Translations under genes and position numbers: made by a program
Shown here: in pieces, positions 18,883-28,337 of the stretch
Position numbering within the stretch: position 1 is the first letter of the stretch
How the letters are laid out: each line of letters opens with the position of its first letter
Origin: Leishmania martiniquensis
Lineage: Eukaryota > Euglenozoa > Kinetoplastea > Trypanosomatida > Trypanosomatidae
Direction: 5' to 3'
Assembly (NCBI RefSeq): GCF_017916325.1
Contig: NC_090143.1
Coordinates: 1 to 64,000 of the forward strand
Length of the DNA stretch: 64,000 nt
Notes under the pieces: generated by a model
Told to the model about the DNA's origin: nothing
What the model saw: the letters and a program-made list of their open reading frames with translations, nothing else
Database searches by the model: none

Positions 18883-19086
18883 ATGACTTCCATAAAAGAT
18901 CTTGACGACCGCCTGACGAAGCAGCCATACGTGTCTGGCTACATACCAAGCGCCGATGACGAAATTCTCTTCCGCGAGATATTTGGAGACAATGTGAAAG
19001 TGATGCAGTGGGCTGCGCGCATGGCAACATACTACCCCAGCGAGCGCGCAAAGATGCGATGTGCTTCGGATGAAGCAGAGGACTAG
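18883..19086 (+). CDS. Small protein resembling the N-terminal domain of elongation factor 1B-beta
   Basis: 67 residues with a genuine ATG at 18883. The line LTKQPYVSGYIPSADDEILF followed by VMQWAARMATYYPSERAKM closely follows the GST-C-like N-terminal domain of eEF1B beta/delta (family pattern: L..K.Y..GY.PS..D..V through ..RWY.HI.SY). That domain docks eEF1B beta on eEF1B gamma and related GST-C modules occur in multi-synthetase complexes. Here no guanine-exchange domain follows; the frame ends at TAG 19084-19086 and no continuation is seen in other frames. It may be a free-standing adaptor or a truncated copy. Codons and composition look like a real gene. Confidence 0.7.
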   Translation: MTSIKDLDDRLTKQPYVSGYIPSADDEILFREIFGDNVKVMQWAARMATYYPSERAKMRCASDEAED

Positions 19087-20638
19087 CTCGCAATGAAGCA
19101 GGGCAATCCATGTAGGTTTTGCGCAGCTGTTGAGCAGGACGAAGGTCTGATGGCGTCCACTAGCCGCAGCCGCGGAATCATGTGGTACGACGCAGTTGCA
19201 CTCCCTGCAAGGGCGGGTGCTGTGTAAAATGAGTGGCCCCAAAGAGTACCCTTGATGGATATGTATCCAGCCAGTCGTCGGCTTCTGAGCCTGGTCGTCA
19301 AGGTGTAGTTATGGCCGCGGCAGACGCGCGCACGTATATCTGTCGGTGGAGCGCATGCGAAATTGTCGTAGTGCCCTCTGCTTTCTTATGTTGTGCTCAT
19401 TTTTGTTTTTAGCTCATGATGTGCTGCTCTCACCCTGTGAGAAAGCTTTTGTGTGTGCGACTGGCTCCCTGTCTCCCACCACCTCTCGTTTGCGCTTCTC
19501 GTGCAAGTCGTGCTCGACGCTCTGTAGACAGGCTTGCTATTCTGAAGGGAATCGTCACGAGTTGGTTGTCGGCTTTCCTGATTACAGGCGGCTGTGGGTA
19601 CTGAGCGGCAGACAGGGTGGCTGCTTCATTCCCTTCACGAGCCTCTGCTTTCCCTCCTCGTCCTGAAGAACGTAGTTACTGGGCTACGAGATGCTTCTCT
19701 GGCATGGTTCTGGAAGGCATTGCTGAAGGGGTGTACGCTACGGTACAATGGAAGCATTTCCTTTGCCCGAATATGCACGAAGGGACTGGTTGCAGCACTA
19801 TCACCCATTGCTGCCTTCCAACACAATCCGTCCCCCTTTTCTCATATATTTCACTTCCGAACCCCTTTCATGGCTTCCTCTTAACGCTCGTGCTCTCCAT
19901 TTTTTTTGCTCAATCCCTGTCACGAAGCGGCGGATCACAAAATGCTTCTCACACATCCAAAACACTGAGCATGCACACATATTACCGCCGGTGCTGCGCG
20001 TATTCTTCGGCGAGAAGCTGCGGCTTGATGGAAAATGCAGGCGTGCGCATCTGATATGCTTCTCGTTGCTGTGTCGCGCTTATGACTGATGGGCAGCTTT
20101 CGCCGAATGCATGCTCACCACTCATGGCTGCCTTCGTATAGAACTGCCCTAGATGTGTGTATGCGTGCGCAATGAAGTGTTGGTAGCTGTCTAGTGGTTT
20201 GCGCGGTCTCCAGCGCAGGCAAAGAGAATCCGCTATTTAGGCCCTGCTGCAGTGGGTTAAGGCAAAAAATGATTATGTACAGTCATCTTCTTTTCCGGTG
20301 CCCGAGAGAATGTGCTCGGCTGCCTCATCATACTGTCATCATAGAAGGGTGTGTGCGAGTGTGCTCGCCAACTTGCTTCAAGCTTTTTGTCGGGTCAGCG
20401 CAGTGGTGTTCCTAAGGTGGCAGGTGTCTTGCTGTATGTCCACGGTTCGTGCTTTTCGTCTCACACTTCACTGCTTACATGTTCCCCTTCGCTGTCTCGG
20501 GTGCGTTCCGTCTTGGCAAACTGCCAACCGTTACCTATGCGTGACTCCCTCTATCAAACATATGTGTGCACGTGTGTGTGCTTACTCTGTTTTGTCGTTT
20601 CTACACGCAGCTACGCCATAGAGGGTCGTTCGACCATT
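19087..20638 (+). other. Intergenic spacer before the histidine phosphatase gene
   Basis: 1.55 kb without a supported gene; open frames here are short and pyrimidine-coded. A pyrimidine-rich tract (20581-20605) followed by AG at 20609-20610 is a likely spliced-leader acceptor, placing the cap 28 bases before the ATG at 20639. Confidence 0.45.
20581..20610 (+). promoter_or_regulatory. Predicted spliced-leader acceptor for the histidine phosphatase gene
   Basis: A T/C-rich tract is followed by the first AG at 20609-20610, 28 bases before the ATG at 20639. It separates the real start from the longer open frame that begins at a GTG upstream. Confidence 0.5.
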
Positions 20639-21196
20639 ATGGCTCACATTCACATATGCCGGCACGGCCAAGATTTGGACAACGCTCATGGCATCCTAAA
20701 TGGACACCGAAACGAGCCGCTTTCTGAGCTCGGCCGCAGTCAGGCTGCAGAGGTTGCCGATAAAATCAAAGCGAGCGGCACCAGCTACGCTGCCATCTAT
20801 TCCTCCCCGCTGCAGCGCGCCTTCGAGACGGCGTCAGTGATCAGCGCCGCGGTGAGTGTGCCAGTGCAGGTGCGTACCGATCTAATCGAGCGCGACTTTG
20901 GCGTCTTGTCGGGGAAACCGTACGCTGACATACCGAAGTACGCCGGGGATAGGCTGCTGCAAGGCGACAAAGTCCTGTACTTTCTGGATGTTGAGGGCTG
21001 TGAAACCTTTGACAAATGCTACGAACGGGCGCAGGGCGTGCTGGCGGACGTGAACGCGAGGCACGCTGGTGAGCACGTCCTGCTCGTGTGTCACGGTGAC
21101 ATTGGGAAGATGTTGCAAGCTGCGCACGCCCAAGTGGAGTGGCAGGAAGGGCTTCGACTCCCCTATTTTTCCAATACGGAGGTGATTAGGCTGTAG
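20639..21196 (+). CDS. Histidine phosphatase superfamily protein (phosphoglycerate mutase-like)
   Basis: 185 residues from the ATG at 20639. The catalytic His is in the RHG motif ICRHGQ at residues 6-11. Further family features are NGHRNEPLSELGRSQA, the YSSPLQRAFETA segment with the conserved Arg, an acidic LIERDFGVLSG loop near residue 83, and the second His in LVCHGDIGKML near 151. The small size and the LIERDFG loop fit the cofactor-dependent PGM/fructose-2,6-bisphosphatase-like branch; substrate cannot be read from sequence. A longer open frame from a GTG at 20351 is rejected because the fold starts at this ATG and a splice acceptor lies between. Confidence 0.9.
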   Translation: MAHIHICRHGQDLDNAHGILNGHRNEPLSELGRSQAAEVADKIKASGTSYAAIYSSPLQRAFETASVISAAVSVPVQVRTDLIERDFGVLSGKPYADIPKYAGDRLLQGDKVLYFLDVEGCETFDKCYERAQGVLADVNARHAGEHVLLVCHGDIGKMLQAAHAQVEWQEGLRLPYFSNTEVIRL

Positions 21197-21676
21197 GGCC
21201 ATCGCACGTTATTTTTTTTTTGTTTGCATCCGCACATGTGCGTGTGCGTTGGAGCTGAATCGCCTCGAAAAAGGGAACACGCACACAAAACGGTGATGGT
21301 GAATGCAATGTGCTTCCGCTTGCTTTCATATGGCCTCCCCTTCTCGTGGTGCCCGCCTCTGCAGTCGTTTCGGATATGACTACCGAGTCGGTATTCAGGC
21401 TCCGATGATGATGTAGACGCATCCTAGACGTTGTGTCATAAGTGTCATCGCTTTCTTCTTCGCGCTCCGCTTCTTTGCTACCGGCTGAACATTTCGCGTA
21501 ATGCTCCGATCAGTTTACTGGGAAACAGGGGCTAACACGGCCTTCGCTGTGCTTCACAGAAACCGCAAAAAGGGCGAAGCTGAGGCTCTGGGTTCTTGTC
21601 GGCCACGCCTCTTCGGTGTATTCAGCACACTTAGCTTTCGCTACTGCTTCTTGCCGCGCTCGCGACCCTACACAGG
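21197..21676 (+). other. Short intergenic spacer
   Basis: 480 bases with pyrimidine-rich runs at about 21440-21480 and 21640-21662. AG dinucleotides occur soon after; one (21674-21675) is directly against the next ATG and is unlikely to be the main acceptor. No gene seen. Confidence 0.4.
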
Positions 21677-23566
21677 ATGCCGGCGAAGCGTTGGGCAAGG
21701 CCGGTCGAGAAGGGCGCTAGTGGCGAGAACGCGTACTCGGTGGGAGAGCTGCTACAATTTATATGCGATGAGATCCGCAGTAACAACTGCCTTGGACTTT
21801 CGGAGGAGGAGCTCACAGGCATGGCGAGGGAGCTGTTGCACGTCAATACCCGCGCGGAGGTGCGGGAGTGGGCCAAGACGCTCATGCTGTCGGACGCTTT
21901 TGCTGTGGAGGTGACCAAGCGGAGAGAGCAGTCGGACCCAGCCTTCAAGAGTGAGGGGGTTTCCGACGCATCACCCAGCTCAAGTGCGCCGACCGCGAGA
22001 GGTGCGGGTGGCACGCTAGATGCAACCAGACGCGGGCCCGCAGCTTCGAAGCGGGGAAAGCGCGGCACCAAGCTTGATCAGCTCCCCAAAACAGGTCTCG
22101 CAAGCGAGACACTGAAGCCGGGTCGTTTTGAGTGCGGCTGCTTCTCAACGGTCCATAACTTGCGTGGAAGCTGTGCCAACTGCGGTCGGATCATCTGCGA
22201 GCAGGAGGCGGACGACTTGTGCTACGGCTGTGGAATGGACCCATCTCGATGCATTGCGTACGAGATCTCTGTGCAGGAGGGGAAGCTTTGCGAGGCTGCG
22301 CAGAGGCGCAATCAGGACGACTACACAGCAGCGGTGCAGCGGCGCGATCGTTTGCTGGAGTATGCGCAGAACCGCGCGAAGCGAACGGCCGTCATCGACG
22401 ATCAGACGGCCACGCTGTTCTCGCCGCAGAGTGCGTGGATGTCACCGGGGGAGCGCCGAGCGGCCGAGAGGTCTGCGGCTGAAGTGGAGCGGCAGCGCAA
22501 CATACAGCTCATGCACCGCCAGCGCGGCGCATACCAGGTGCACAAGGAGTTTGTGTCACAGAGCTTGATGCTGGGGGCGCGGAAGGAAAACTACGGCGAG
22601 GCGGAGGTGAGGGAGAGTACCACAGTGGCCAGCGCGGAAGACGAGGAGGCGGACGAGGCGGACGAAGTAGCGGTGCCCAGTGGCGCAGAGCCGCTGCCGT
22701 CGCTTCTACAGAAAATCTGGTACAGCCCTGACGGTTCCCGAGTCGAGTCCGTGCCCAGCGGCAAGAAAGAGAGGAACGGGGGCGATCATGGCAGCAACGC
22801 TGTAGACGTAAATACGTCCCTGCAGCAGGGGTCCTCGATGTCTCTAACATCTCGGCCAGGGCAGCGTCGCTTCGATGATGTCTCGCGGCGAGTGCAGCAG
22901 AGCTACTTTGAAGATGACGTGGAGGTGTTCGTAGAGGAAGCCGAAGCGGTGAAAAAGGAAAAGTCGAAAATTGTTGCGGCGCTTCATCCCCTGTCTGTGG
23001 AGGAGCAGGACGCGGCGATCGAGGACGGCACAGAGGCGTCCGCTGCGTCTTCCAGCCAGCCGCTCATGAAGCTATCTAGTGAGACGGTGCCCTCTCGCTT
23101 CGCGGTGACAACCTTGATGCGCAACACAGACGATGGTATTTGCTTGTCTATGCATCAGCCATGGGCTAGCCTGCTTGTGGCAGGTATAAAGCGGCACGAA
23201 GGCCGCGTATGGGGGACCACGTATCGTGGTCGTGTATGGATTCATGCTGCTGCCTCGCAGCCGGTGAATGTAGAGGAAGTGGAGGCGCATTACTCGAAGT
23301 TCGCGGCCCCGGGTCAGGCGTTCCCTCGGCACTACCCTACCAAAGTACTGCTTGGGTATGTCTACATAACAGAGTGCCTCGATCGAGAAGCGTACGAGAC
23401 CGCTTTCAAGCCGGAGGAGCGCCAAGAGGACTCGCCCTATTCGTTTATCTGTGTGGAGCCAAAGGCGCTGTTTTTTCCGCTGCCCATGAATGGAAAGCAC
23501 AAGCTGTTCGTTCTCGAGCACCGCGTACACGTCGCTGCACGAAAGCAGCTGAGTGAGGTGGATTAA
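21677..23566 (+). CDS. TRIP4: Activating signal cointegrator 1-like protein (zinc finger plus ASCH domain)
   Basis: 629 residues. At about 152-190 lies the C2HC5-type zinc finger of ASC-1 (CGCFSTVHNLRGSCANCG, then CEQEADDLCYGCG). The C-terminal 140 residues (about 485-625) form an ASCH domain: CLSMHQPWASLLVAGIKRHEGR with the family's QPWASLLV.G.K..E.R line, followed by GRVWIHAA and the YPTKVLLGYVYITECL strand. The middle is acidic and low-complexity. In animals TRIP4/ASC-1 is a subunit of the ASC-1 complex with the ASCC3 helicase, acting on collided ribosomes and alkylation damage. The start is fixed by the N-terminal helical segment beginning soon after the ATG. Confidence 0.92.
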   Translation: MPAKRWARPVEKGASGENAYSVGELLQFICDEIRSNNCLGLSEEELTGMARELLHVNTRAEVREWAKTLMLSDAFAVEVTKRREQSDPAFKSEGVSDASPSSSAPTARGAGGTLDATRRGPAASKRGKRGTKLDQLPKTGLASETLKPGRFECGCFSTVHNLRGSCANCGRIICEQEADDLCYGCGMDPSRCIAYEISVQEGKLCEAAQRRNQDDYTAAVQRRDRLLEYAQNRAKRTAVIDDQTATLFSPQSAWMSPGERRAAERSAAEVERQRNIQLMHRQRGAYQVHKEFVSQSLMLGARKENYGEAEVRESTTVASAEDEEADEADEVAVPSGAEPLPSLLQKIWYSPDGSRVESVPSGKKERNGGDHGSNAVDVNTSLQQGSSMSLTSRPGQRRFDDVSRRVQQSYFEDDVEVFVEEAEAVKKEKSKIVAALHPLSVEEQDAAIEDGTEASAASSSQPLMKLSSETVPSRFAVTTLMRNTDDGICLSMHQPWASLLVAGIKRHEGRVWGTTYRGRVWIHAAASQPVNVEEVEAHYSKFAAPGQAFPRHYPTKVLLGYVYITECLDREAYETAFKPEERQEDSPYSFICVEPKALFFPLPMNGKHKLFVLEHRVHVAARKQLSEVD

Positions 23567-24426
23567 GGGTGCGCATGGAGCGGAAGTGTTCTCTGAACGG
23601 GCGAGTTGTGCGTGACGGTGCGCACCTGCTGCCTGGACTATCAAGTCGTACCGGTTTATGCTCTTCACTCAGTGCCCTCTTTTGTGTGCGTGCGTGTTAA
23701 TTTCGGACGCGCCACAATGCGTGCGAGCGGCGCTTCTCCACTCCGTACAATGGCCAACTCAGCTAAATGACCAGCCGGAACGTAGCGACCGCACTGCGCG
23801 CCGTTGTTGCCCTCTATGACTGAAAACGGTGCGTGATGACAGTGCATTCACAGGTGGGGAGGAGCTGCTCAGGACCTTTTAAATGAACTCTTCTGGCCAT
23901 TCGACGAGTCACTGGAGTGCCGAAGCGAGGGGCAATGCCTATTCGCTCCTTTCACCCCTTACTCCCTGCCGGCACGTCGGGATCGCTGAGGGTGGAATTT
24001 GGTTTGGATGGGGAGCTATCTCGTCTGCTTGTCGCCATTGCAGCCGGTGCTCAGAAGAGGGAGAAGAGTGGGGTGTGCCGCAACCACCTCTCTGGTTGCT
24101 CATTTCCTTCCTCCTTTCGCATCCCCGTTCCCGTCTACCTTGATCCTCCACAACTGCCTCTGCTGCCCCTCGATGCCACGTCAACGGACTTCGCTCGTTG
24201 TTCTCTTCTCACGCCTTTGCCGCCACACATCTGCTTCTCATTGGATTAATTGGGGCTGTGCAGTGGTCGCACCTGACACTTGCCAAGGGGGCCCACAGCG
24301 CATCATAACACGGCCGATCTGCAGTGCATTGAAGGCTGCGACAGCATTTCCGCCTCTCCCTTTTTTCAGTTTGGGCTCAGCTTGGCTGAGGCGCTCTTGC
24401 CCGCTCCCACGCTCGCCTTCTTGCCG
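23567..24426 (+). other. Intergenic spacer before the DEAD-box helicase
   Basis: Holds pyrimidine-rich runs at about 24095-24145 and 24345-24370 of the kind used for trans-splicing. An open, in-frame extension of the helicase ORF from a TTG at 24280 is regarded as untranslated. No other gene seen. Confidence 0.4.
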
Positions 24427-27036
24427 ATGGCCAAGCGTGTGCGTGATGATGAGAGCGACCTTGGGCCATCTCTCTCGGCACTAGGAGAGACGGACTCGGC
24501 CATCAATAGCGTCGCTGGCGCTAGCACCTCGACGGAGAGGATTCGTGGGCCTCTCGATGATGAGTCGTCCTTTTCCAGCAGCGCTTCTTCGTCTTCTTCG
24601 TCAGAGGCTGTTGACTCAGAAGACGATGATGCATCAAAACGTCTTTTGTTGTACGCTAAAGTGACGGCACGCGCAAAGGCGCAAGCGGAGAATTCGTCCC
24701 CTGCGACCGCTGCGGCAGCGCGGAGCGACCCTGCCACGTTTTTGCGAGGCGCGATTAGCAACTCGAGCTCACCGTCCGCTACTGCTGCCACGGCGGCGCT
24801 GAAGCGCCTGAAGGCGGAGTTGCTGAAGCCGGTCGAGGTGTCGACGGCCTTGACCGTGGTGAACGCAGAGGACGAATCCGCCGATGTTCTTGCCGGGATA
24901 GTCTTGCGAAAGATGCCGCTGCCGCCTGCAGGTGACGCAAAGAAGCTGCGCCAGCTGGCCTACGTGGACCATAGCAAGATGCACTATGCCCCAATTCGGA
25001 CAGACTTCTATGTGGTGCCGCCGGACATAACGAACCTAACGGCAGAAGAGATGCGGCGGCTGTTGCGTGAGCTGGATGGGGCCAAAGTTCAAGGAAAGAA
25101 TGTGCCGCGACCAATGCGCTTCTGGCATGGCACCGGACTGCCGGATCGCGTGTTGGAGGTGCTGGAGGAGTACGGGTACAAGTGCCCTTTTGCGGTGCAG
25201 TCGCTCGGCGCACCGGTGCTGATGAACGGACGAGACTTACTTGTCACAGCCAAGACGGGGTCTGGCAAGACGCTCTGCTACGCGCTGCCGCTTGTCCGGC
25301 ACTGCGCGGACCAGCCGCGGTGTGAGAAGGGCGAGGGCCCTATCGGCCTTGTACTTGTCCCCACACAGGAGCTTGCCGTACAGGTGTTCAAGCTTCTTGA
25401 CGCGTTGGGGGAAGCCGCCGGGTTGCGCTGCGTCGCCTCGTACGGGAGCACGTCGCTCTCGGAAAACATTCGCCACGTTAAGGCCGGGTGCGAAATAATG
25501 GTGGCGACACCGGGCCGGCTGCTCGACCTCCTCACAGTGAATGGTGGCAAAGGCATGAGCCTAGCGCGTGTCTCCTTCGTGATCGTGGACGAGGCGGACC
25601 GCCTTTTTGACAGCGGATTCATGGAGCATGTGGAGGCCTTTCTGAAGAATATACGCCCAGACCGGGTAACAGGGATGATCAGCGCGACGATGCCAAAGGA
25701 GCTGCGCGGGGCGGTAGCGCAACATCTGCGGAACCCCGTTGTCATCTCTGTTGGCGGGAAGCCAACACCTGCCTCAAACGTGGAGCAGCAGTTCTTCTTC
25801 TTCGACGAGGAGGTGTACGACGCGAACAACATCAAGGCTGACATGAGCCCACGTCTCGTAAAGCTGCTGGCATTGCTGGGGGAAGAGAGTGGGGACGGCC
25901 AGAACCTAATCCTTATTTTTACTCAGCGGAAGGAAGAGGTTGACGAGCTACTAGGACGGCTCACGACCCTGGGCTACGCTAACCGCGTGGCGACTCTGTA
26001 CAGCGGCATGGACCCGATCGACCGCGAGTTTGCGCTAGAGCACTTTGTTCCTGGCAAGCAATTCATTCTTGTAGCCACCGCTGTCGCAGAGCGCGGATTG
26101 GATATCCCTTACCTGGGCCTCGTTATAAACTACCGCCTGCCCAACCACTATGAAGCGTACGTGCATCGTATCGGTCGCACCGGCCGCGCCGGTCGCAGTG
26201 GGCGTGCTGTAAGTTTTTTCACTCGCGGTAGGGACGATGACATCGCCCCGGAGCTGGTGGAGGGGCTGGAGCGCGCGGAGCAGCAGGTTCCAGAGGAGCT
26301 GTACGAGGTGGCGGAGAAGGTGCGCGCGCTACGCAAGTCTGGTGATGCACGGTACAACAGTGGCTTTTTTCGTGGCTTTCGCGACGCGAAGGCGCAGCGC
26401 TTCACGGATCGCAATACGAAGGAAAAGGTGCGCGAGGCTGCTCGTGCAGCTGGGCTAGAGCAATTTCTCAGCTCCTCCTCCAATTCTGACTCGGATGCCT
26501 CGAGCGACGAAGATGGAAACATTACTGCGGTGCCGCTTCAATCGAGAGCCCGCGCGGGGTCGGCGGAGGAGGCATCGGCCAACGCGTTGGCCTTGACGCT
26601 ACATCGTGGCGCGCGAAGCGGTGCATTGACGTTGTCTTCAGCTCAGGAGGATCGCATCTCAAAGGCCCTGGCGTTCGCGCAGAAAACAACCACGGCTGCT
26701 ACCACGGCGGCGGACGAAACGACGGTGGTGCGTTTCCAAAGCGAGTACCCAATCAACGACCTGCCCGATGCCGTGCGTGGTAAGCTGCAGAGCGGCACTT
26801 TTATGCGCTCCGTCGCTGAGGAGACAGAGACTTCATTGATTCGCAAGGGGGTCTACTTCGATCCGCGCTACAAACACTCCCGACGAATGAAGGAGGGGGA
26901 GAAGCCACTGTACTTCCTGGTTGTCGGAAAGACCATGGAGGCAGTGCGTGCAGCTCGCAACAAGCTCGACGAGGTGAAAGCAGAGCTGCTGAGCAAACAG
27001 AAGAGGGTGGGGTCTGTGACGGGTGCCACGCTGTAG
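24427..27036 (+). CDS. DDX46: DEAD-box RNA helicase, DDX46/Prp5-type
   Basis: 869 residues from the ATG at 24427. Ser-rich acidic N-terminus, then the helicase core: Q motif (YKCPFAVQ, about 255), motif I AKTGSGKT (about 275), Ia as PTQELA, TPGR, motif II VDEADRLF (about 388), motif III SATMP, motif V ATAVAERGLDIP and motif VI HRIGRTGRAG (about 580). Two features point to DDX46/Prp5: the GEGPIGLVLVPTQELA spacing, and a C-terminal module (about 772-855, YPINDLPDAVRGKL through YFLVVGKTMEAVRAARNKL) like the KH-like tail of DDX46. Prp5 proofreads U2 snRNP binding to the branch site. In a trypanosomatid it would serve trans-splicing. Motif Ia has Gln where most members have Arg. Confidence 0.92.
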   Translation: MAKRVRDDESDLGPSLSALGETDSAINSVAGASTSTERIRGPLDDESSFSSSASSSSSSEAVDSEDDDASKRLLLYAKVTARAKAQAENSSPATAAAARSDPATFLRGAISNSSSPSATAATAALKRLKAELLKPVEVSTALTVVNAEDESADVLAGIVLRKMPLPPAGDAKKLRQLAYVDHSKMHYAPIRTDFYVVPPDITNLTAEEMRRLLRELDGAKVQGKNVPRPMRFWHGTGLPDRVLEVLEEYGYKCPFAVQSLGAPVLMNGRDLLVTAKTGSGKTLCYALPLVRHCADQPRCEKGEGPIGLVLVPTQELAVQVFKLLDALGEAAGLRCVASYGSTSLSENIRHVKAGCEIMVATPGRLLDLLTVNGGKGMSLARVSFVIVDEADRLFDSGFMEHVEAFLKNIRPDRVTGMISATMPKELRGAVAQHLRNPVVISVGGKPTPASNVEQQFFFFDEEVYDANNIKADMSPRLVKLLALLGEESGDGQNLILIFTQRKEEVDELLGRLTTLGYANRVATLYSGMDPIDREFALEHFVPGKQFILVATAVAERGLDIPYLGLVINYRLPNHYEAYVHRIGRTGRAGRSGRAVSFFTRGRDDDIAPELVEGLERAEQQVPEELYEVAEKVRALRKSGDARYNSGFFRGFRDAKAQRFTDRNTKEKVREAARAAGLEQFLSSSSNSDSDASSDEDGNITAVPLQSRARAGSAEEASANALALTLHRGARSGALTLSSAQEDRISKALAFAQKTTTAATTAADETTVVRFQSEYPINDLPDAVRGKLQSGTFMRSVAEETETSLIRKGVYFDPRYKHSRRMKEGEKPLYFLVVGKTMEAVRAARNKLDEVKAELLSKQKRVGSVTGATL

Positions 27037-28337
27037 CGGACGAGAGCCGTCCGTTCCTTTTCTTTCCTGATGTCCGCGTATCTATGTGCTGTTAGATGGC
27101 GCACGTGCACACCACACACATCCTTCTCTCCTCGCTCTGTCGTGGTGCTGATGGTGCAGCGTGTGGCGATCGGATGCGATCGCGCATGCAATGTGTAGGC
27201 ATCCGCCTACGCGTGCGCGTGTATGCGAGTCTCTCGGTGCCTACTCTCTATACGACGAGGACGGCTGATTTGGAAGGGCGATGTGGAGGCAAATGTTGAC
27301 GAGTGGTTCGGCTCTTGCGCCTGCACAAGCAGATGATACGCTACTCTGGGCTGTCCCACTGACACGGATGCAGGCGCTTTTTTTGCTGCTGTGCAAACTA
27401 ACCGGAAAAGGGGGAAGGATGGGAAGAAGCAGCAACCGCAGTCCGAAACTCCCACACGCACAAACAGTCACTCTCACTCTCTCTCTCGATCGCTCTGTGG
27501 CACACACACACACACACACAGAATGACAAAAAAAGGAGCTGCTTGGCGGCTACAGACAGGGATAGGAGAGCTGCTACAGCGCTTCTTATTATCTTTCGGT
27601 ATGAGTAATCGAGTTGAGTGGGTGTAGGGTGGTCAATTTTTCGATGGTACGCACGCAGATGCAGGCTCGCTCTGTTCAAGGCAGCCTGTCATTACGTTTA
27701 GGCCACCCTCGCCCACCCCTGTCGCGTGTAGCGCGCATCGGTGGAGCACGCTTCAATGCTGCGAAGGCCCGAGATCGCTGCATTTTTACTCACCCTTTTC
27801 CGCTCTGTCCTCCATTTTTGAGCCGGCGCCAACGAATCTGTCCGCGCACAACGAAGGCGCCGCCCCCTCATCTCTCCTCACATTCGAAAATGTATGGCAC
27901 CCTCTCTCTCCCTTCATGCTGCTTCCCCTCTCCCTCTTCCACTGTGGCCGTCAAACGTGCACGCTTATCTATCGCCTTCCCCCCGTCATGTGATGCGGCA
28001 TCTCTGTTCAAAGGAGTAGAGGGGCCACAAACAAACGACAGCAGAGCTAAGGATCTTTGAGCACTGAGGTTGCTGGCCGCAGGCGTGTCCATTGCGGGTG
28101 CTAGTCGGCGCTGCTCGGAAACGGTATTATCAGTTTCCCTTGCTCGTGACTGTGGCATCTGGGGACTCAAGTGTTCGTGAGAGCAGCCTCGGTCCGCGCT
28201 GAAGCGGGGTGAGGGAGAAGAAATACCGTCTGCGAGCGCGATTCGTGGCGTAGCGGCGCTGTGGTGGTGCTCGCCCGCGTTTTTCCCCTTTTCTCACATC
28301 TTTTCTTCCGTGCCGCACTTGTCTCGGCCTGCCCCGC
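27037..28337 (+). other. Intergenic spacer with CA microsatellite
   Basis: 1.3 kb spacer. Contains a CT run at about 27471-27488, a (CA)10 tract at 27501-27520 and pyrimidine-rich runs at about 27890-27950 and 28279-28337. The final run reaches the AP-3 delta ATG without any AG between 28253 and 28337. Confidence 0.45.
27501..27520. repeat. (CA)10 microsatellite
   Basis: Uninterrupted CA repeat in the spacer before AP-3 delta. Similar CA or GT tracts of 14-20 bases lie in spacers at about 18264, 31907, 32068, 35298, 38606, 46369, 58883, 59862 and 60839. Confidence 0.9.
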
